From: Pyxidicoccus sp. MSG2
GTDB taxonomy: Bacteria; Myxococcota; Myxococcia; Myxococcales; Myxococcaceae
Assembly (NCBI RefSeq): GCF_026626705.1
Contig: NZ_JAPNKC010000001.1
Location: 6,776,001 to 6,840,000, forward strand
Reading direction: 5' to 3'
Length of the DNA stretch: 64,000 nucleotides
Shown: positions 49,303-57,712 of the stretch, in pieces
Layout of the letters: each line of letters starts with the position of its first letter
Numbering within the stretch: position 1 is the first letter of the stretch
The notes under the pieces: model-generated
Seen by the model: only the letters and a program-made list of their open reading frames with translations
Database searches by the model: none
Told to the model about the DNA's origin: nothing
Program-made: the position numbers and the translations under genes

Positions 49303-49513
49303 TGTCTTCCCCTCTCTAAAGGACGCTTGTGCGGTGGCCGAGCGCCTTGGAGAGCGCCAGGCCGTTTGATTGGAACCTCAAGCGGCCGGGGTCGTACCAG
49401 ATGTCGACTCCATGTCAAGGTCCGTCCAGGACAGAGTGTCCCAGCGGGACTGGGCAGCGGCGCATTGCAATGCACACCTCCCCTTGCTAGCCCAACCCCG
49501 AGGCTTTTCTCGC

Positions 49514-50509
49514 ATGGACACCGTCCCCGTCGCCCGTCCCGCTCCCCGGTACTGGGTCCACCTGTTGCTGCTCGTGTTGACGGTGGGGACCACCTTCACC
49601 TCGTACCTCCTCTACTTCCACTTCCAGCGGCCCTACTCGCCGTCGGAGGTGTCGCCCGACGCGGCGCTGCGCGCGCTGTCCTTCAGCCTGTCGCTGCTGG
49701 CCATTCTCGGCTCGCACGAGATGGGGCACTACCTGCTGGCCCGCATCCACGGGGTGGACACGTCGCTGCCGTACTTCATCCCGCTGCCGGTGCTGGGCGT
49801 GGGCACGCTGGGCGCCGTCATCCGCATCCGTGACAGGATTCCGCACCGCAACGCGCTGGTGGACATTGGCGCGGCGGGGCCGCTGGCGGGACTGGTGGTG
49901 GCGATTCCCATCCTCTTCTGGGGGCTGGCGCACTCCACGGTGGTGGACGCGCCGAGCCTGCCCCTGGCCTTCCCCGGCGACGACTCGCTGTGGGCCTATG
50001 GGAAGGAGTTGTTCGCCTGGGTGATGGAGAAAATCACCCACGCCCCGCCCGCCCCGGAGGAGGCCATCCACGGTGTGCACACCGTCTTCGGTGACAGCCT
50101 GCTGATGCAGGGACTCACCCGGCTGGCGGTGGGCCCGGTGCCAGAGGGCAAGGACGTGCTGGTGCACCCGGTCGTGATTGCCGGCTGGTTCGGGCTGCTC
50201 GTCACGCTGCTCAACCTGATGCCGGTGGGGCAGCTCGACGGCGGGCACCTGGCCTACGCCATCCTGGGGAACCGGGCGCGGTGGGTGGGGCGCGGGGTGG
50301 CGCTGGTGCTGCTGTTCCTCACTTTCTTCGTCACCGCGTCCTGGGGCCTGTGGCTGCTGGTGACGAGCAAGCTGGTCGGCTTCGGGCACCCGGAGGTGGT
50401 GGAGCCCCGCGAGCCGCTCAGCCTTTCGCGTAAAGTCATCTGCGCGCTGTGCCTGCTGGCCCTCATCGGCTGTGCCATGCCCATCCCCTTGAGACAGGTG
50501 GTGTCATGA
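49514..50509 (+). CDS. M50-family intramembrane metallopeptidase
   Basis: A 331-residue multi-span membrane protein. Zinc-site motifs are clear: HEMGH (H68, E69, H72) in the second helix and NLMPVGQLDGGH with D242 in a later helix. A basic PHRNALVDIGAAGPLAG segment lies between, like the membrane re-entrant part of site-2 proteases. There is no PDZ domain, unlike RseP; it resembles the SpoIVFB-like/plant EGY group with a single catalytic core. It probably cleaves a membrane-anchored protein within the bilayer. The frame extends upstream to 49370, but ATG 49514 is chosen for the short N-terminal tail before helix one. Its stop overlaps the next gene (ATGA). Confidence 0.88.
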   Translation: MDTVPVARPAPRYWVHLLLLVLTVGTTFTSYLLYFHFQRPYSPSEVSPDAALRALSFSLSLLAILGSHEMGHYLLARIHGVDTSLPYFIPLPVLGVGTLGAVIRIRDRIPHRNALVDIGAAGPLAGLVVAIPILFWGLAHSTVVDAPSLPLAFPGDDSLWAYGKELFAWVMEKITHAPPAPEEAIHGVHTVFGDSLLMQGLTRLAVGPVPEGKDVLVHPVVIAGWFGLLVTLLNLMPVGQLDGGHLAYAILGNRARWVGRGVALVLLFLTFFVTASWGLWLLVTSKLVGFGHPEVVEPREPLSLSRKVICALCLLALIGCAMPIPLRQVVS

Positions 50510-51273
50510 AGTTCCAGTGCGACGCGTGCGAGCGGCTCGTCCCCCTGGAGGTGTTCCGGGTGGAGGCGGGCGTGCTGGTGGTGAAGTGCGACCGCTGCGG
50601 CGCGGAGAGTCGTGCTCTCGTCCCCGCGTCCTCGTCCTTCGCGATGGGCGCCTCATCGGTGGCCGGAGAGGGCCAGGGCGTTTCTCCGCCGCCGGAGCCC
50701 TCGCCCGGTGCGAGCGCGCCGCTGCCCCCGCGCGCCAGCTCGCCGGCGCTGCGCGTGGTGCGGGGACGGGCGGCGGAGGTGCCGCTGACCGACGAGGCGC
50801 TCTTCGAGGCGCCTCCGGGCTCCTGCCCCAAGTGCGTGGCGCCGCGGCCCGAGGGCGTGGAGTCCTGCGCGCAGTGCGGGCTCGTCTATGTGAACTTCAA
50901 CGCGGATGAGCACCGCCCCTCGGGGATGCTGGCGGACGCGTGGAAGGCCCTGGTGGCGGAGCACTGGGACGACTGGGAGGCGCACGACCGGTTGATGACG
51001 CTGGCCATGGGGCGGGGCGAGCTGGCCATGCTGGGACGGCTGTACCGGCTGCGGCTGGCGCGGGCGCCGGATGACGCCATGGCCCAGCGCGGCCGTGACG
51101 AGCTGGTGCGGCGGGCCACCCTGGTGGTGCCCGCGACGGCCGAGGTGTCCTCCGGGCCCTCGGGCCTCCAGAAGCGCGTCAAGACGGTCGGCCTGGTGGT
51201 GCTGTTCCTGGTGGTGCTGGTGCTGGCCGTGCTCGTGTTCCAGAACCTGCGCGAGCTGATGGCGGGGGGCTGA
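50506..51273 (+). CDS. Zinc-ribbon, single-span membrane protein
   Basis: A 255-residue protein. The N-terminus is an MJ0042/zinc-ribbon-like motif (CDACERLVPLEVF with a second pair in VKCDRCGAES). A Ser/Pro-rich linker follows, then a second Cys pair set, CPKCVAPRPEGVESCAQCG (about 105-123), helices (about 130-200) that look TPR-like, and a C-terminal membrane helix (VGLVVLFLVVLVLAVLVFQNL, about 226-246). The N-out or N-in orientation is not clear, but basic KRVK just before the helix favours a cytoplasmic ribbon part. It is translationally coupled to the M50 peptidase and may be its substrate or adapter (inference). Confidence 0.72.
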   Translation: MKFQCDACERLVPLEVFRVEAGVLVVKCDRCGAESRALVPASSSFAMGASSVAGEGQGVSPPPEPSPGASAPLPPRASSPALRVVRGRAAEVPLTDEALFEAPPGSCPKCVAPRPEGVESCAQCGLVYVNFNADEHRPSGMLADAWKALVAEHWDDWEAHDRLMTLAMGRGELAMLGRLYRLRLARAPDDAMAQRGRDELVRRATLVVPATAEVSSGPSGLQKRVKTVGLVVLFLVVLVLAVLVFQNLRELMAGG

Positions 51274-51428
51274 GCCGCCGCGGGGTGCTCCTTGGCGCCA
51301 ACAGCGCCAGGCGCTTCCCCGTGGAGCGGCCGGCCATGCGGTGGAACGGGGCGGAAGGTGGACGGAAACGCGCCTGAAACGGGGCTCGCTGCTATCTTGT
51401 CCGGCCGCCTCCGTCCTCCTCCGGTGCC

Positions 51429-53417
51429 ATGTCGCTCCCCAGGTCCACGTCCCACACCGTCGACAGCCTCCTTGGTCCCGGAGGGGCGCTCGAAATGGCG
51501 CTGCCCGCGTACGAGCACCGCCCCGAGCAGCTCCAGATGGCGCGAGCCGTGGAGCGCGCCTTCAACGAGCGCAGCTACCTGCTGGCGGAGGCCGGGACGG
51601 GCACGGGCAAGACGCTCGCCTACCTGGTTCCCGCGCTGCTGTCGGGGCGCAAGGTGGTGGTGTCCACCGCGACGAAGACGCTGCAGGACCAGATCTTCTT
51701 CAAGGATTTGCCGCTGATGCGGGAGAAGATGGGGCTGCACTTCGAGGCCGCGTACCTCAAGGGCCGTAGCAACTACCTCTGCCTGCACCGGTACGACGCC
51801 TTCTCCAAGGACCCGCAGTTCTCCTCGCGCGAGGAGTCCCGCCTCTGGCCGAAGCTGAAGAAGTGGGCGGACGCGACGGAGACCGGAGACCGCGCGGAGC
51901 TGGACCTGCCCGAGTCCTTCAGCGCCTGGTCCCGCCTGTCCACCACGTCCGAGACGTGCATGGGCACGAAGTGCCCGCTGTACGAGAACTGCCACGTCAC
52001 GCGCATGCGCAAGCGCGCGGAGGGCGCGGACCTGCTGGTGGTCAACCACCACCTCTTCTTCGCGGACCTGTCGCTGCGCAGCTCCGGCAAGCGCAACGAG
52101 GGCGTGCTGCCCTGGTACGACGCCGTCATCTTCGACGAGGCGCACGCCCTGGAGGACGCGGCCAGCGGCCACTTCGGCGTCAGCGTGTCCAACTACCGGC
52201 TGGAGGAGCTGGCGCGGGACGCCATCGCGGCGCTGAAGGACGACGACTCGCGCCACGCCATGCTGCGCGCGCTGTCGGCGCGGCTGCGCAGCAGCACGGA
52301 GGCCCTCTTCGCGCAGGCGCCCCGGGCGTTGGGCCTGTCCGGACTCGAGTCCTCCGTGGCGCTCAAGCCGGAGACGATGGGGAAGCTGTCCACCGCGGTG
52401 GAGGGCGTGCGCGAGTCGCTGGGCGCGCTGTCCTCCTTCACCGTGGGCGAGCGCGAGCCGGAATTGGCGGCGCTCACCCGCCGGGCCGACGAGCTGGATG
52501 AGCAGCTCGGCTTCCTGGAGAAGGCGGAGTCGGTGGACCACGTGTACTGGGCGGAGCAGCGCGGCAAGGGCCTGTTCCTGCGCGCCAGTCCCATCGACGT
52601 GGCGAAGGAGCTGCGCGAGCGGATGTACGGTGCGCTCGACACGGTGGTGTACACGTCCGCGACGCTGGCGGCGGACAGCCGCTTCGACTTCTTCGCGAAG
52701 CGCATGGGGCTGTACGGCGAGGACGGGCAGCCGGTGACGCAGGTGCGCACGCTGGCGGTGCCCAGCCCGTTCGACTTCCCCACGCAGGCGGCGCTGTACA
52801 CGCCCACGCACCTTCCGGACCCGGCGGCCCCCGGCTTCATCGAGGAGGCGGCGGAGGAAATCCTCAAGCTGTGCGAGGTGACGGGAGGCCGCGCCTTCGT
52901 GCTCTTCACGTCGCTGCGCAACATGGTGCGCGCGTACGAGCTGACGGCGGGGCGGCTGCCCTACCAGGCGCTGCTCCAGGGCGAGCGGCCCAAGCAGCAG
53001 CTCCTGGAGTCCTTCCGCGAGACGCCGAGCGTGCTGTTCGCGGCGCACAGCTTCTGGGAGGGCGTGGACGTGCCGGGGGATGCGCTGAGCCTGGTCATCA
53101 TCGACCGGCTGCCCTTCGCGTCACCGGGAGACCCGCTGGTGGCGGCGCGCATCCACCAGATTCAGCAGCGGGGCGAGGAGCCCTTCGAGCAGTACCAGCT
53201 CCCGCAGGCGGCGCTCGCGCTGCGGCAGGGCTTCGGGCGGCTCATCCGCACGCAGGCGGACCGGGGCATCGTCGCCATGCTGGACCGGCGCATCGTGACG
53301 AAGGCCTACGGCCGCGTCTTCCTCTCCAGCCTGCCGCCCGCGCGGCGCGTGGACGACGTGGTGGAGCTGAGCCGCTGGTTCAACGGCCCGGTGCGGCCGG
53401 TGCGCACGATTCGCTGA
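51429..53417 (+). CDS. dinG: DinG/XPD-type ATP-dependent DNA helicase
   Basis: A 662-residue superfamily 2 helicase. Walker A is AGTGTGKT (55-62), the DEAH box is at 236-239, motif V/VI segments are GVDVPGDALSLVIIDRLPF and QGFGRLIRT. Four cysteines, C118, C177, C182 and C188 (TCMGTKCPLYENC), form the 4Fe-4S domain typical of the XPD/DinG/YoaA group. Such 5'-to-3' helicases resolve R-loops or unusual DNA structures in repair. The ATG at 51429 precedes an extension of about 40 residues before the helicase core. The symbol dinG is used for the family; whether the physiological role is DinG- or YoaA-like is not known. Confidence 0.9.
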   Translation: MSLPRSTSHTVDSLLGPGGALEMALPAYEHRPEQLQMARAVERAFNERSYLLAEAGTGTGKTLAYLVPALLSGRKVVVSTATKTLQDQIFFKDLPLMREKMGLHFEAAYLKGRSNYLCLHRYDAFSKDPQFSSREESRLWPKLKKWADATETGDRAELDLPESFSAWSRLSTTSETCMGTKCPLYENCHVTRMRKRAEGADLLVVNHHLFFADLSLRSSGKRNEGVLPWYDAVIFDEAHALEDAASGHFGVSVSNYRLEELARDAIAALKDDDSRHAMLRALSARLRSSTEALFAQAPRALGLSGLESSVALKPETMGKLSTAVEGVRESLGALSSFTVGEREPELAALTRRADELDEQLGFLEKAESVDHVYWAEQRGKGLFLRASPIDVAKELRERMYGALDTVVYTSATLAADSRFDFFAKRMGLYGEDGQPVTQVRTLAVPSPFDFPTQAALYTPTHLPDPAAPGFIEEAAEEILKLCEVTGGRAFVLFTSLRNMVRAYELTAGRLPYQALLQGERPKQQLLESFRETPSVLFAAHSFWEGVDVPGDALSLVIIDRLPFASPGDPLVAARIHQIQQRGEEPFEQYQLPQAALALRQGFGRLIRTQADRGIVAMLDRRIVTKAYGRVFLSSLPPARRVDDVVELSRWFNGPVRPVRTIR

Positions 53418-53437
53418 AGAGGCGCCGGGCTCGCGGG

Positions 53438-54292
53438 CTATGCGTGCGCGGCCCCGGTATGGGCGGTGATGGCTCCGGCGATGATGGGCCAGTCCGCCTC
53501 GTGCAGCTCGTGTCCCGCGTCCTCGAGTGTCACCAGCCGCGCGCCCGGCACCGCCCGGCTCAGTGCCACGCCGTGCGCGTAGGCGACGACAGGGTCCAGC
53601 GCGCCGTGGATGACGAGCAGGGGGGCGCGGAGCTCATGCGTCCGGCCGTACCACTGCTGTCCGCCGGTGAGGAGCGCGTAGTTCATCATGCTCTGGATGC
53701 GGGACGAGCGACGGAACTCCCCGGCCGCCACGCGGCGCGCGAGGGCCGCGTCGTAGGGCCTGCGCCCGCTGGCATTCAGCCGCCCTGCCTCCACCATGAA
53801 GTCGAGCACGGCGGCCTCGTCGCTCCAGTCCAGCGCGGCCGAGGTCCCGAAGTGCGCGAGCAGCGCCGGGGAGAGGGGTGGGGGCGTGAAGCCCAGGTCG
53901 CCGAGGAACTCCGCGCTGATGAGGGTGAGGGAGAGGACCCGCTCCGGAGCCTTCAACGCCACGATTTGCGAGAGCATCCCTCCGAGCGACATCCCGACGA
54001 GGTGCGCCCGCGCGAGGCCATGGCCGTCCAGCACGGCGATGACATCCTCCGCGAGGTCGTCGACGGTATAGCCCGGAGCCCCCGGGGGATACGTCGTGGA
54101 GCCGCCCATGTCGCGGTGGTCATGGCGGATGACGTACCGTCCCGCCGCGACCAACAGGTCGACCAGCGGGTCGGGCCACCACTTCATCGACGACATCGCA
54201 CCCATCACCAGGAGGATGGGCGGGTCGGCCGGTGAGCCGAAGGTCTCCGTACAGAGGCGGATGCCCCGACTCTCAATCACGCGCTCGGCCAT
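53438..54292 (-). CDS. Alpha/beta hydrolase
   Basis: A 284-residue hydrolase with oxyanion-hole region VMGAMSSMKWW, nucleophile elbow GMSLGG (Ser), acidic residue in VIHGALDPVV and catalytic His in DAGHELHE. A helical cap lies at about 130-200. It resembles esterase/epoxide-hydrolase-like or aclacinomycin-methylesterase-like enzymes; substrate unknown. The ATG at 54292 is preceded by an excellent AAAGGAG ribosome site. The promoter and operator at 54330-54358 lie directly upstream, after the TetR gene. Confidence 0.9.
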   Translation of the reverse strand: MAERVIESRGIRLCTETFGSPADPPILLVMGAMSSMKWWPDPLVDLLVAAGRYVIRHDHRDMGGSTTYPPGAPGYTVDDLAEDVIAVLDGHGLARAHLVGMSLGGMLSQIVALKAPERVLSLTLISAEFLGDLGFTPPPLSPALLAHFGTSAALDWSDEAAVLDFMVEAGRLNASGRRPYDAALARRVAAGEFRRSSRIQSMMNYALLTGGQQWYGRTHELRAPLLVIHGALDPVVAYAHGVALSRAVPGARLVTLEDAGHELHEADWPIIAGAITAHTGAAHA

Positions 54293-54329
54293 ACGAGCTC
54301 CTTTCCCATGTGGGAGGCTTTGGGGTGAA

Positions 54330-54358
54330 TTGATAACCGACGCGACGGTTATAAACAA
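54330..54358 (-). promoter_or_regulatory. Promoter with embedded TetR-type operator
   Basis: On the minus strand, -35 TTGTTT (54353-54358) and -10 TATCAA (54330-54335) are 17 bases apart. The spacer and half of the -10 contain the palindrome ATAACCG-N6-CGGTTAT (54333-54352). A regulator bound there would cover the promoter, and the TetR gene is immediately upstream. Confidence 0.65.
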
Positions 54359-54395
54359 GTCGCGGGTGGAGGACGCCCGGTCCCCGTGAGGGCGC

Positions 54396-54992
54396 TCAGG
54401 ACTTCGGAAGCGGGAAGGACTCCAGGGGGAACAGCAGGCGGAGCACCCGGCGCAGGCGCTCCAGCACGTAGCGGGTGAGCGAGGGCTTGCGCTCCACCAT
54501 CCACTGCATCGTCGCCCCGGCGATGATGTCCTGGAGCACGGCGGCCACCTCGTCCCGCTCGGCGCTCTGGGGGAGCCGGGCGGCGATGGCCTCGCGGACC
54601 ATGAGGTTTCGCTCGAGGGCCATGCGCCTCAGGGTGGTGTCCCGCAGGTCCTTCCAGGCGAGGAGCAGGTAGCTGTCGAGTCCCTCCCCCGTGCCCATCC
54701 CGGAGACTATCTCCGTCAGGAAGCGCCAGAGCCCCCGCGCTCCGACCTCCACGGGCATGCTCGCGAGGTAGTCGCGCCGCTGCTCTCCGGAGCGCTCCAT
54801 GGCCCGCAGGTACAGCGTGTCCTTGTTCTTGAAACGCTGGATGAGCGCGGCGCGGGACATGCCCAGCTCGACGGCCACGTCATTCAGGGTGAACTCGGCC
54901 GGCCCGCGACGCAGCAGCACCTCCATGGTGGCATCGAGGATGGCTTCATCGCTGTGCAGCTTGGGGCGGGGCACGGTCCCCGTACCTATCAC
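54396..54992 (-). CDS. TetR-family transcriptional regulator
   Basis: A 198-residue regulator. The N-terminal helix-turn-helix is AILDATMEVLLRRGPAEFTLNDVAVELGMSRAALIQRFKNKDTLYLRAM (about 17-65), with the usual FxNKxxL ending. The C-terminal ligand domain is helical (about 80-190). It lies on the same strand as, and just before, the hydrolase gene, with a palindromic operator and promoter between. The natural model is that it represses the hydrolase and is released by a small molecule the enzyme then degrades. No promoter for the TetR gene itself is obvious in the 48 bases before it. Confidence 0.9.
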   Translation of the reverse strand: MIGTGTVPRPKLHSDEAILDATMEVLLRRGPAEFTLNDVAVELGMSRAALIQRFKNKDTLYLRAMERSGEQRRDYLASMPVEVGARGLWRFLTEIVSGMGTGEGLDSYLLLAWKDLRDTTLRRMALERNLMVREAIAARLPQSAERDEVAAVLQDIIAGATMQWMVERKPSLTRYVLERLRRVLRLLFPLESFPLPKS

Positions 54993-55040
54993 GTCGCGAA
55001 GAGGGGAAACGCATCCCGCGGCGTCTTGCGGGCGCCCGCT

Positions 55041-57218
55041 TCAGGGCACGCCGCGCAGCCGCAGTCCCACGCGCGCCGTCAGGGGTGGGCCGAGCGTGTC
55101 CACGCCGGCACGACCCGCGAGGTACTCCCGGTCGAAGAGGTTCTCCACCGCGGCGAAGAGGTCCAGCTTCCAGAAGAGGTGCCGGCTGGCGGCCACGTCC
55201 ACCAGGGCATAGCCGCCCATGCCGCGCTCGTTGAGGTCGTCCTCGTACTGGGGACCGGTGACACGCAGCTGCACCGTGGCGGTGAAGAGGCCCGGGTCGT
55301 CGAAGGTGACGATGGCCGTGCCCCGATGTCTCGGGTCCTGCGCGAGCTGCTTGCCCACCAGCTCGGGTTGTCCTGGCGCGAGGGTGACGGTGGGGTCCAC
55401 GAAGGTGTACGCGAAGATCGCCGTCCACTGACGTGACAGCCGCCAGTCCAGGCCCGCCTCCACGCCGCGCACGCGCGCACGGCCCAGGTTCTCTCGACGG
55501 CGCGTGGCGCCATCCGGCAGCGGCTTGGCGAGGGTGACGTTGGTGATGGCGTCGTCGAGCACGTTCCAGAAGCCGGTGACGCGCGCGGTGAGGCCGCGGG
55601 AGGCCTCGGCTTCGAGACCCGCCTCGGCGCCCCACAGGCGCTCCGCGCGCAGGTCCGCGTTGGCGGCGGTGAGCACGGTGCCTACCTGGAAGGGGCGGTA
55701 CAGCTCATTGAGCGTGGGGGTGCGGAAGGCGCGGTAGCCGGAGGCGCGCAGGGTGAGCCACTCCACGGGCCGCAGTCGCAGGCCCAGTCGAGGGCTGAGC
55801 TGTTGCTCGGTGCGGTCCTCGAAGGTCGTGGTCTCCACGGTGCCGCTGGCGCGCTCCACGCGCTGCTCGCCCTGCGTGTTGCGCCAGAGGTCCAGGCGGA
55901 GCGCGGCGGACAGCTCCAGCGCGGGGGACACGGTGTAGAGGTCCTGGACGAAGACGCCGCCGGAGAGCTGGGTGCCGCCCGCGGCGCGGAGCAGCGTGGA
56001 GGACGGCGTGGGCTCGGGCGGGAAGAGGCGCTCCTCGGAGGTGCCGGCCATTCGCCGCGCGTCGAGGCCGGTGCTGAGCGTGTGCGTGCCGCCCCACGTC
56101 GCCGTCGGGGCCGTCCAGACAAGTGAGAGGCCCTGGTCATCGGCGGGCACGTCCTGCGAGGCGGCAGTCGTTTCGCTGGAGCGGTCCTGGGCCACGCGCG
56201 CGCGTTGTTGCTCGAAGCGCTGGAGGCGGCCGTAGAGGTCCAGGGCGAAGGTGCCGCGTGCTTCCGTGCGCAGCCGCGCGCCCGCGCCGAAGTGCGCCAG
56301 CTCCACGCGCGCGGTGGTGAAGCGGGTGCCGCCGTTCTGGTTCTCCCGGAAGAGGCCGGCACGGGCGGAGAGGGAGAGCGCGTCGGAGACGTCCGACTCC
56401 ACGCGGCCGTTGAGCACGGCGTGGTTGCTGGGCGTGGTCGTGTCGATGGGGCCTCGCTGCGGGGCGACGACGAGCGGATAGCCGTCGCTGGTGAGCAATT
56501 CCGTCTCCAGCGAGGCCCGGACGGGGCCCCAGGTGTCGGCGCCTCGCGCGGCGAAGAAGCCGGTGTCGAGGTTGCCGTAGGCGAGGTCCGCCGCGAGGTC
56601 GGGGGCGGCGATGGGTCGGGAGATGAGCTGCACGACGCCACCGAGCGCGGCGCTGCCGTAGAGGGCGGAGCCGCCGCTGGGGACGACCTCGATGCGCTCC
56701 AGTCCGAGCCGGGGCAGCGAACGCCAGAAGACCCAGCCTCCGAAGGGGTCATTCACGGGGATGCCGTCCAGGAGGACGAGCGTGCGCGCGACGCCCGAGG
56801 GCGCGAGGCCGCGGAGATTGAGCCCCTGGGCGGTGGGGTCGGAGACGAGGCTGGGCGTGCGACGGAAGGTGGAGGCGGAGGGCAGGGTGCGGATGAGGGC
56901 ATCCTGCGTGAGCGTGGGACTGCGCTCGATTTCCGCGCGGGGGATGACCACCGTGGTGGCGGGCACGTCGCGGATGGGGCGGGGAAGGCGGGTGCCCGTG
57001 ATGACCGTGCCGGCGGAAGGAGGCGCTTCCTCGGGAGCGGAGGTGCTCACTCCCGCATCGGCACCCTCCGTCGCTTGGACTCCACCGTCGATGGGCTGTG
57101 CTCCGACCCCTGTCGATATCAACAACGTCAGAAGCGTTGCCCATGGACCGAACCGTCTGAACGGCGCGGAGCACGGAGAGATGACCGACGAAGATGGAGG
57201 CGAGCACGGTCCGGGCAT
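55041..57218 (-). CDS. TonB-dependent outer-membrane receptor (BtuB/FepA-like)
   Basis: A 725-residue receptor. A signal peptide (PFRRFGPWATLLTLLISTGVGAQ) is followed by an acidic linker. The plug domain (about 72-200) has TRLPRPIRDVPATTVVIPRAEIE and the typical GLNLRGLAPSG...TLVLLDGIPVNDPFGG and RIEVVPSGGSALYGSAALGGVVQLIS. The rest is a 22-strand barrel with LSPRLGLRLRPVEWLTLRASGYRAFRTPTLNELYRPFQ and a terminal aromatic strand. Likely ligands are cobalamin or an iron chelate; there is no riboswitch or Fur box to decide. The ATG at 57218 is the first suitable codon. No TonB/ExbBD gene is near. Confidence 0.88.
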   Translation of the reverse strand: MPGPCSPPSSSVISPCSAPFRRFGPWATLLTLLISTGVGAQPIDGGVQATEGADAGVSTSAPEEAPPSAGTVITGTRLPRPIRDVPATTVVIPRAEIERSPTLTQDALIRTLPSASTFRRTPSLVSDPTAQGLNLRGLAPSGVARTLVLLDGIPVNDPFGGWVFWRSLPRLGLERIEVVPSGGSALYGSAALGGVVQLISRPIAAPDLAADLAYGNLDTGFFAARGADTWGPVRASLETELLTSDGYPLVVAPQRGPIDTTTPSNHAVLNGRVESDVSDALSLSARAGLFRENQNGGTRFTTARVELAHFGAGARLRTEARGTFALDLYGRLQRFEQQRARVAQDRSSETTAASQDVPADDQGLSLVWTAPTATWGGTHTLSTGLDARRMAGTSEERLFPPEPTPSSTLLRAAGGTQLSGGVFVQDLYTVSPALELSAALRLDLWRNTQGEQRVERASGTVETTTFEDRTEQQLSPRLGLRLRPVEWLTLRASGYRAFRTPTLNELYRPFQVGTVLTAANADLRAERLWGAEAGLEAEASRGLTARVTGFWNVLDDAITNVTLAKPLPDGATRRRENLGRARVRGVEAGLDWRLSRQWTAIFAYTFVDPTVTLAPGQPELVGKQLAQDPRHRGTAIVTFDDPGLFTATVQLRVTGPQYEDDLNERGMGGYALVDVAASRHLFWKLDLFAAVENLFDREYLAGRAGVDTLGPPLTARVGLRLRGVP

Positions 57219-57331
57219 TCAGTCCGCTCTAGCGGAAGCCCGGGCAGGTGGGCACCCGAAGACGCGGACCGCGGGCACCGATTCCGTCACGTGTTGAACG
57301 GCGTCCGGTGAAGCGTGTCCGTGGGGCCGGC

Positions 57332-57610
57332 TCAGCCGCCGGTGCGGTTCCCCGCGACGCCTCGCACCGTGTGCACCGCCGCGTCGATCTCCGAGAGGAT
57401 GCGGCGCGCATGAACCAGGAACGCCTCGCCCGTGGGGAGCAGGCGCATGCCACGGCCCGTCCGCTCGAACAGCGGCGCGCCGAGCTCGTCCTCGAGCGCG
57501 AGGATGTGTCGGCTGAGTGGAGGCTGCGTCAGGTGCAGCCGCCGCGCGGCTCGGCCCACGTGGCATTCCTCGGCCACGGCGACGAAGGACTGGATGTGCG
57601 TGAGGCTCAC
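57332..57610 (-). pseudogene. Truncated LysR-type regulator (DNA-binding domain only)
   Basis: A 92-residue frame with a complete LysR helix-turn-helix and start of the linker helix: LTHIQSFVAVAEECHVGRAARRLHLTQPPLSRHILALEDELGAPLFERTGRG. It stops soon after (VRGVAGNRTGG) with no effector-binding domain, whereas normal LysR proteins have about 300 residues. I found no continuation of the effector domain in other frames over the next 110 bases before the receptor gene. It is either a decayed regulator or a free DNA-binding domain that could act as a dominant partner of full-length LysR proteins. Confidence 0.75.
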
Positions 57611-57712
57611 GACGCGAAGTCTACCTCGGTCCCCAGCGCCGGTACACGCGGGCCGCTGTCATGCCGAAACAGCATTGGACGCAGTGCCGGAGTGAACGCC
57701 ACCTTGTCCGCC

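Noticed and set aside
49450..49475. Sigma-54-like promoter before the M50 peptidase (GG ... TTGCA)
   Set aside because: Spacing between the GG and GC dinucleotides is two bases too long for the consensus.
57219..57331. Possible cobalamin riboswitch before the TonB receptor
   Set aside because: I looked for the B12-box type core in the 113 bases upstream and did not find it; the space is also too short for the full aptamer.
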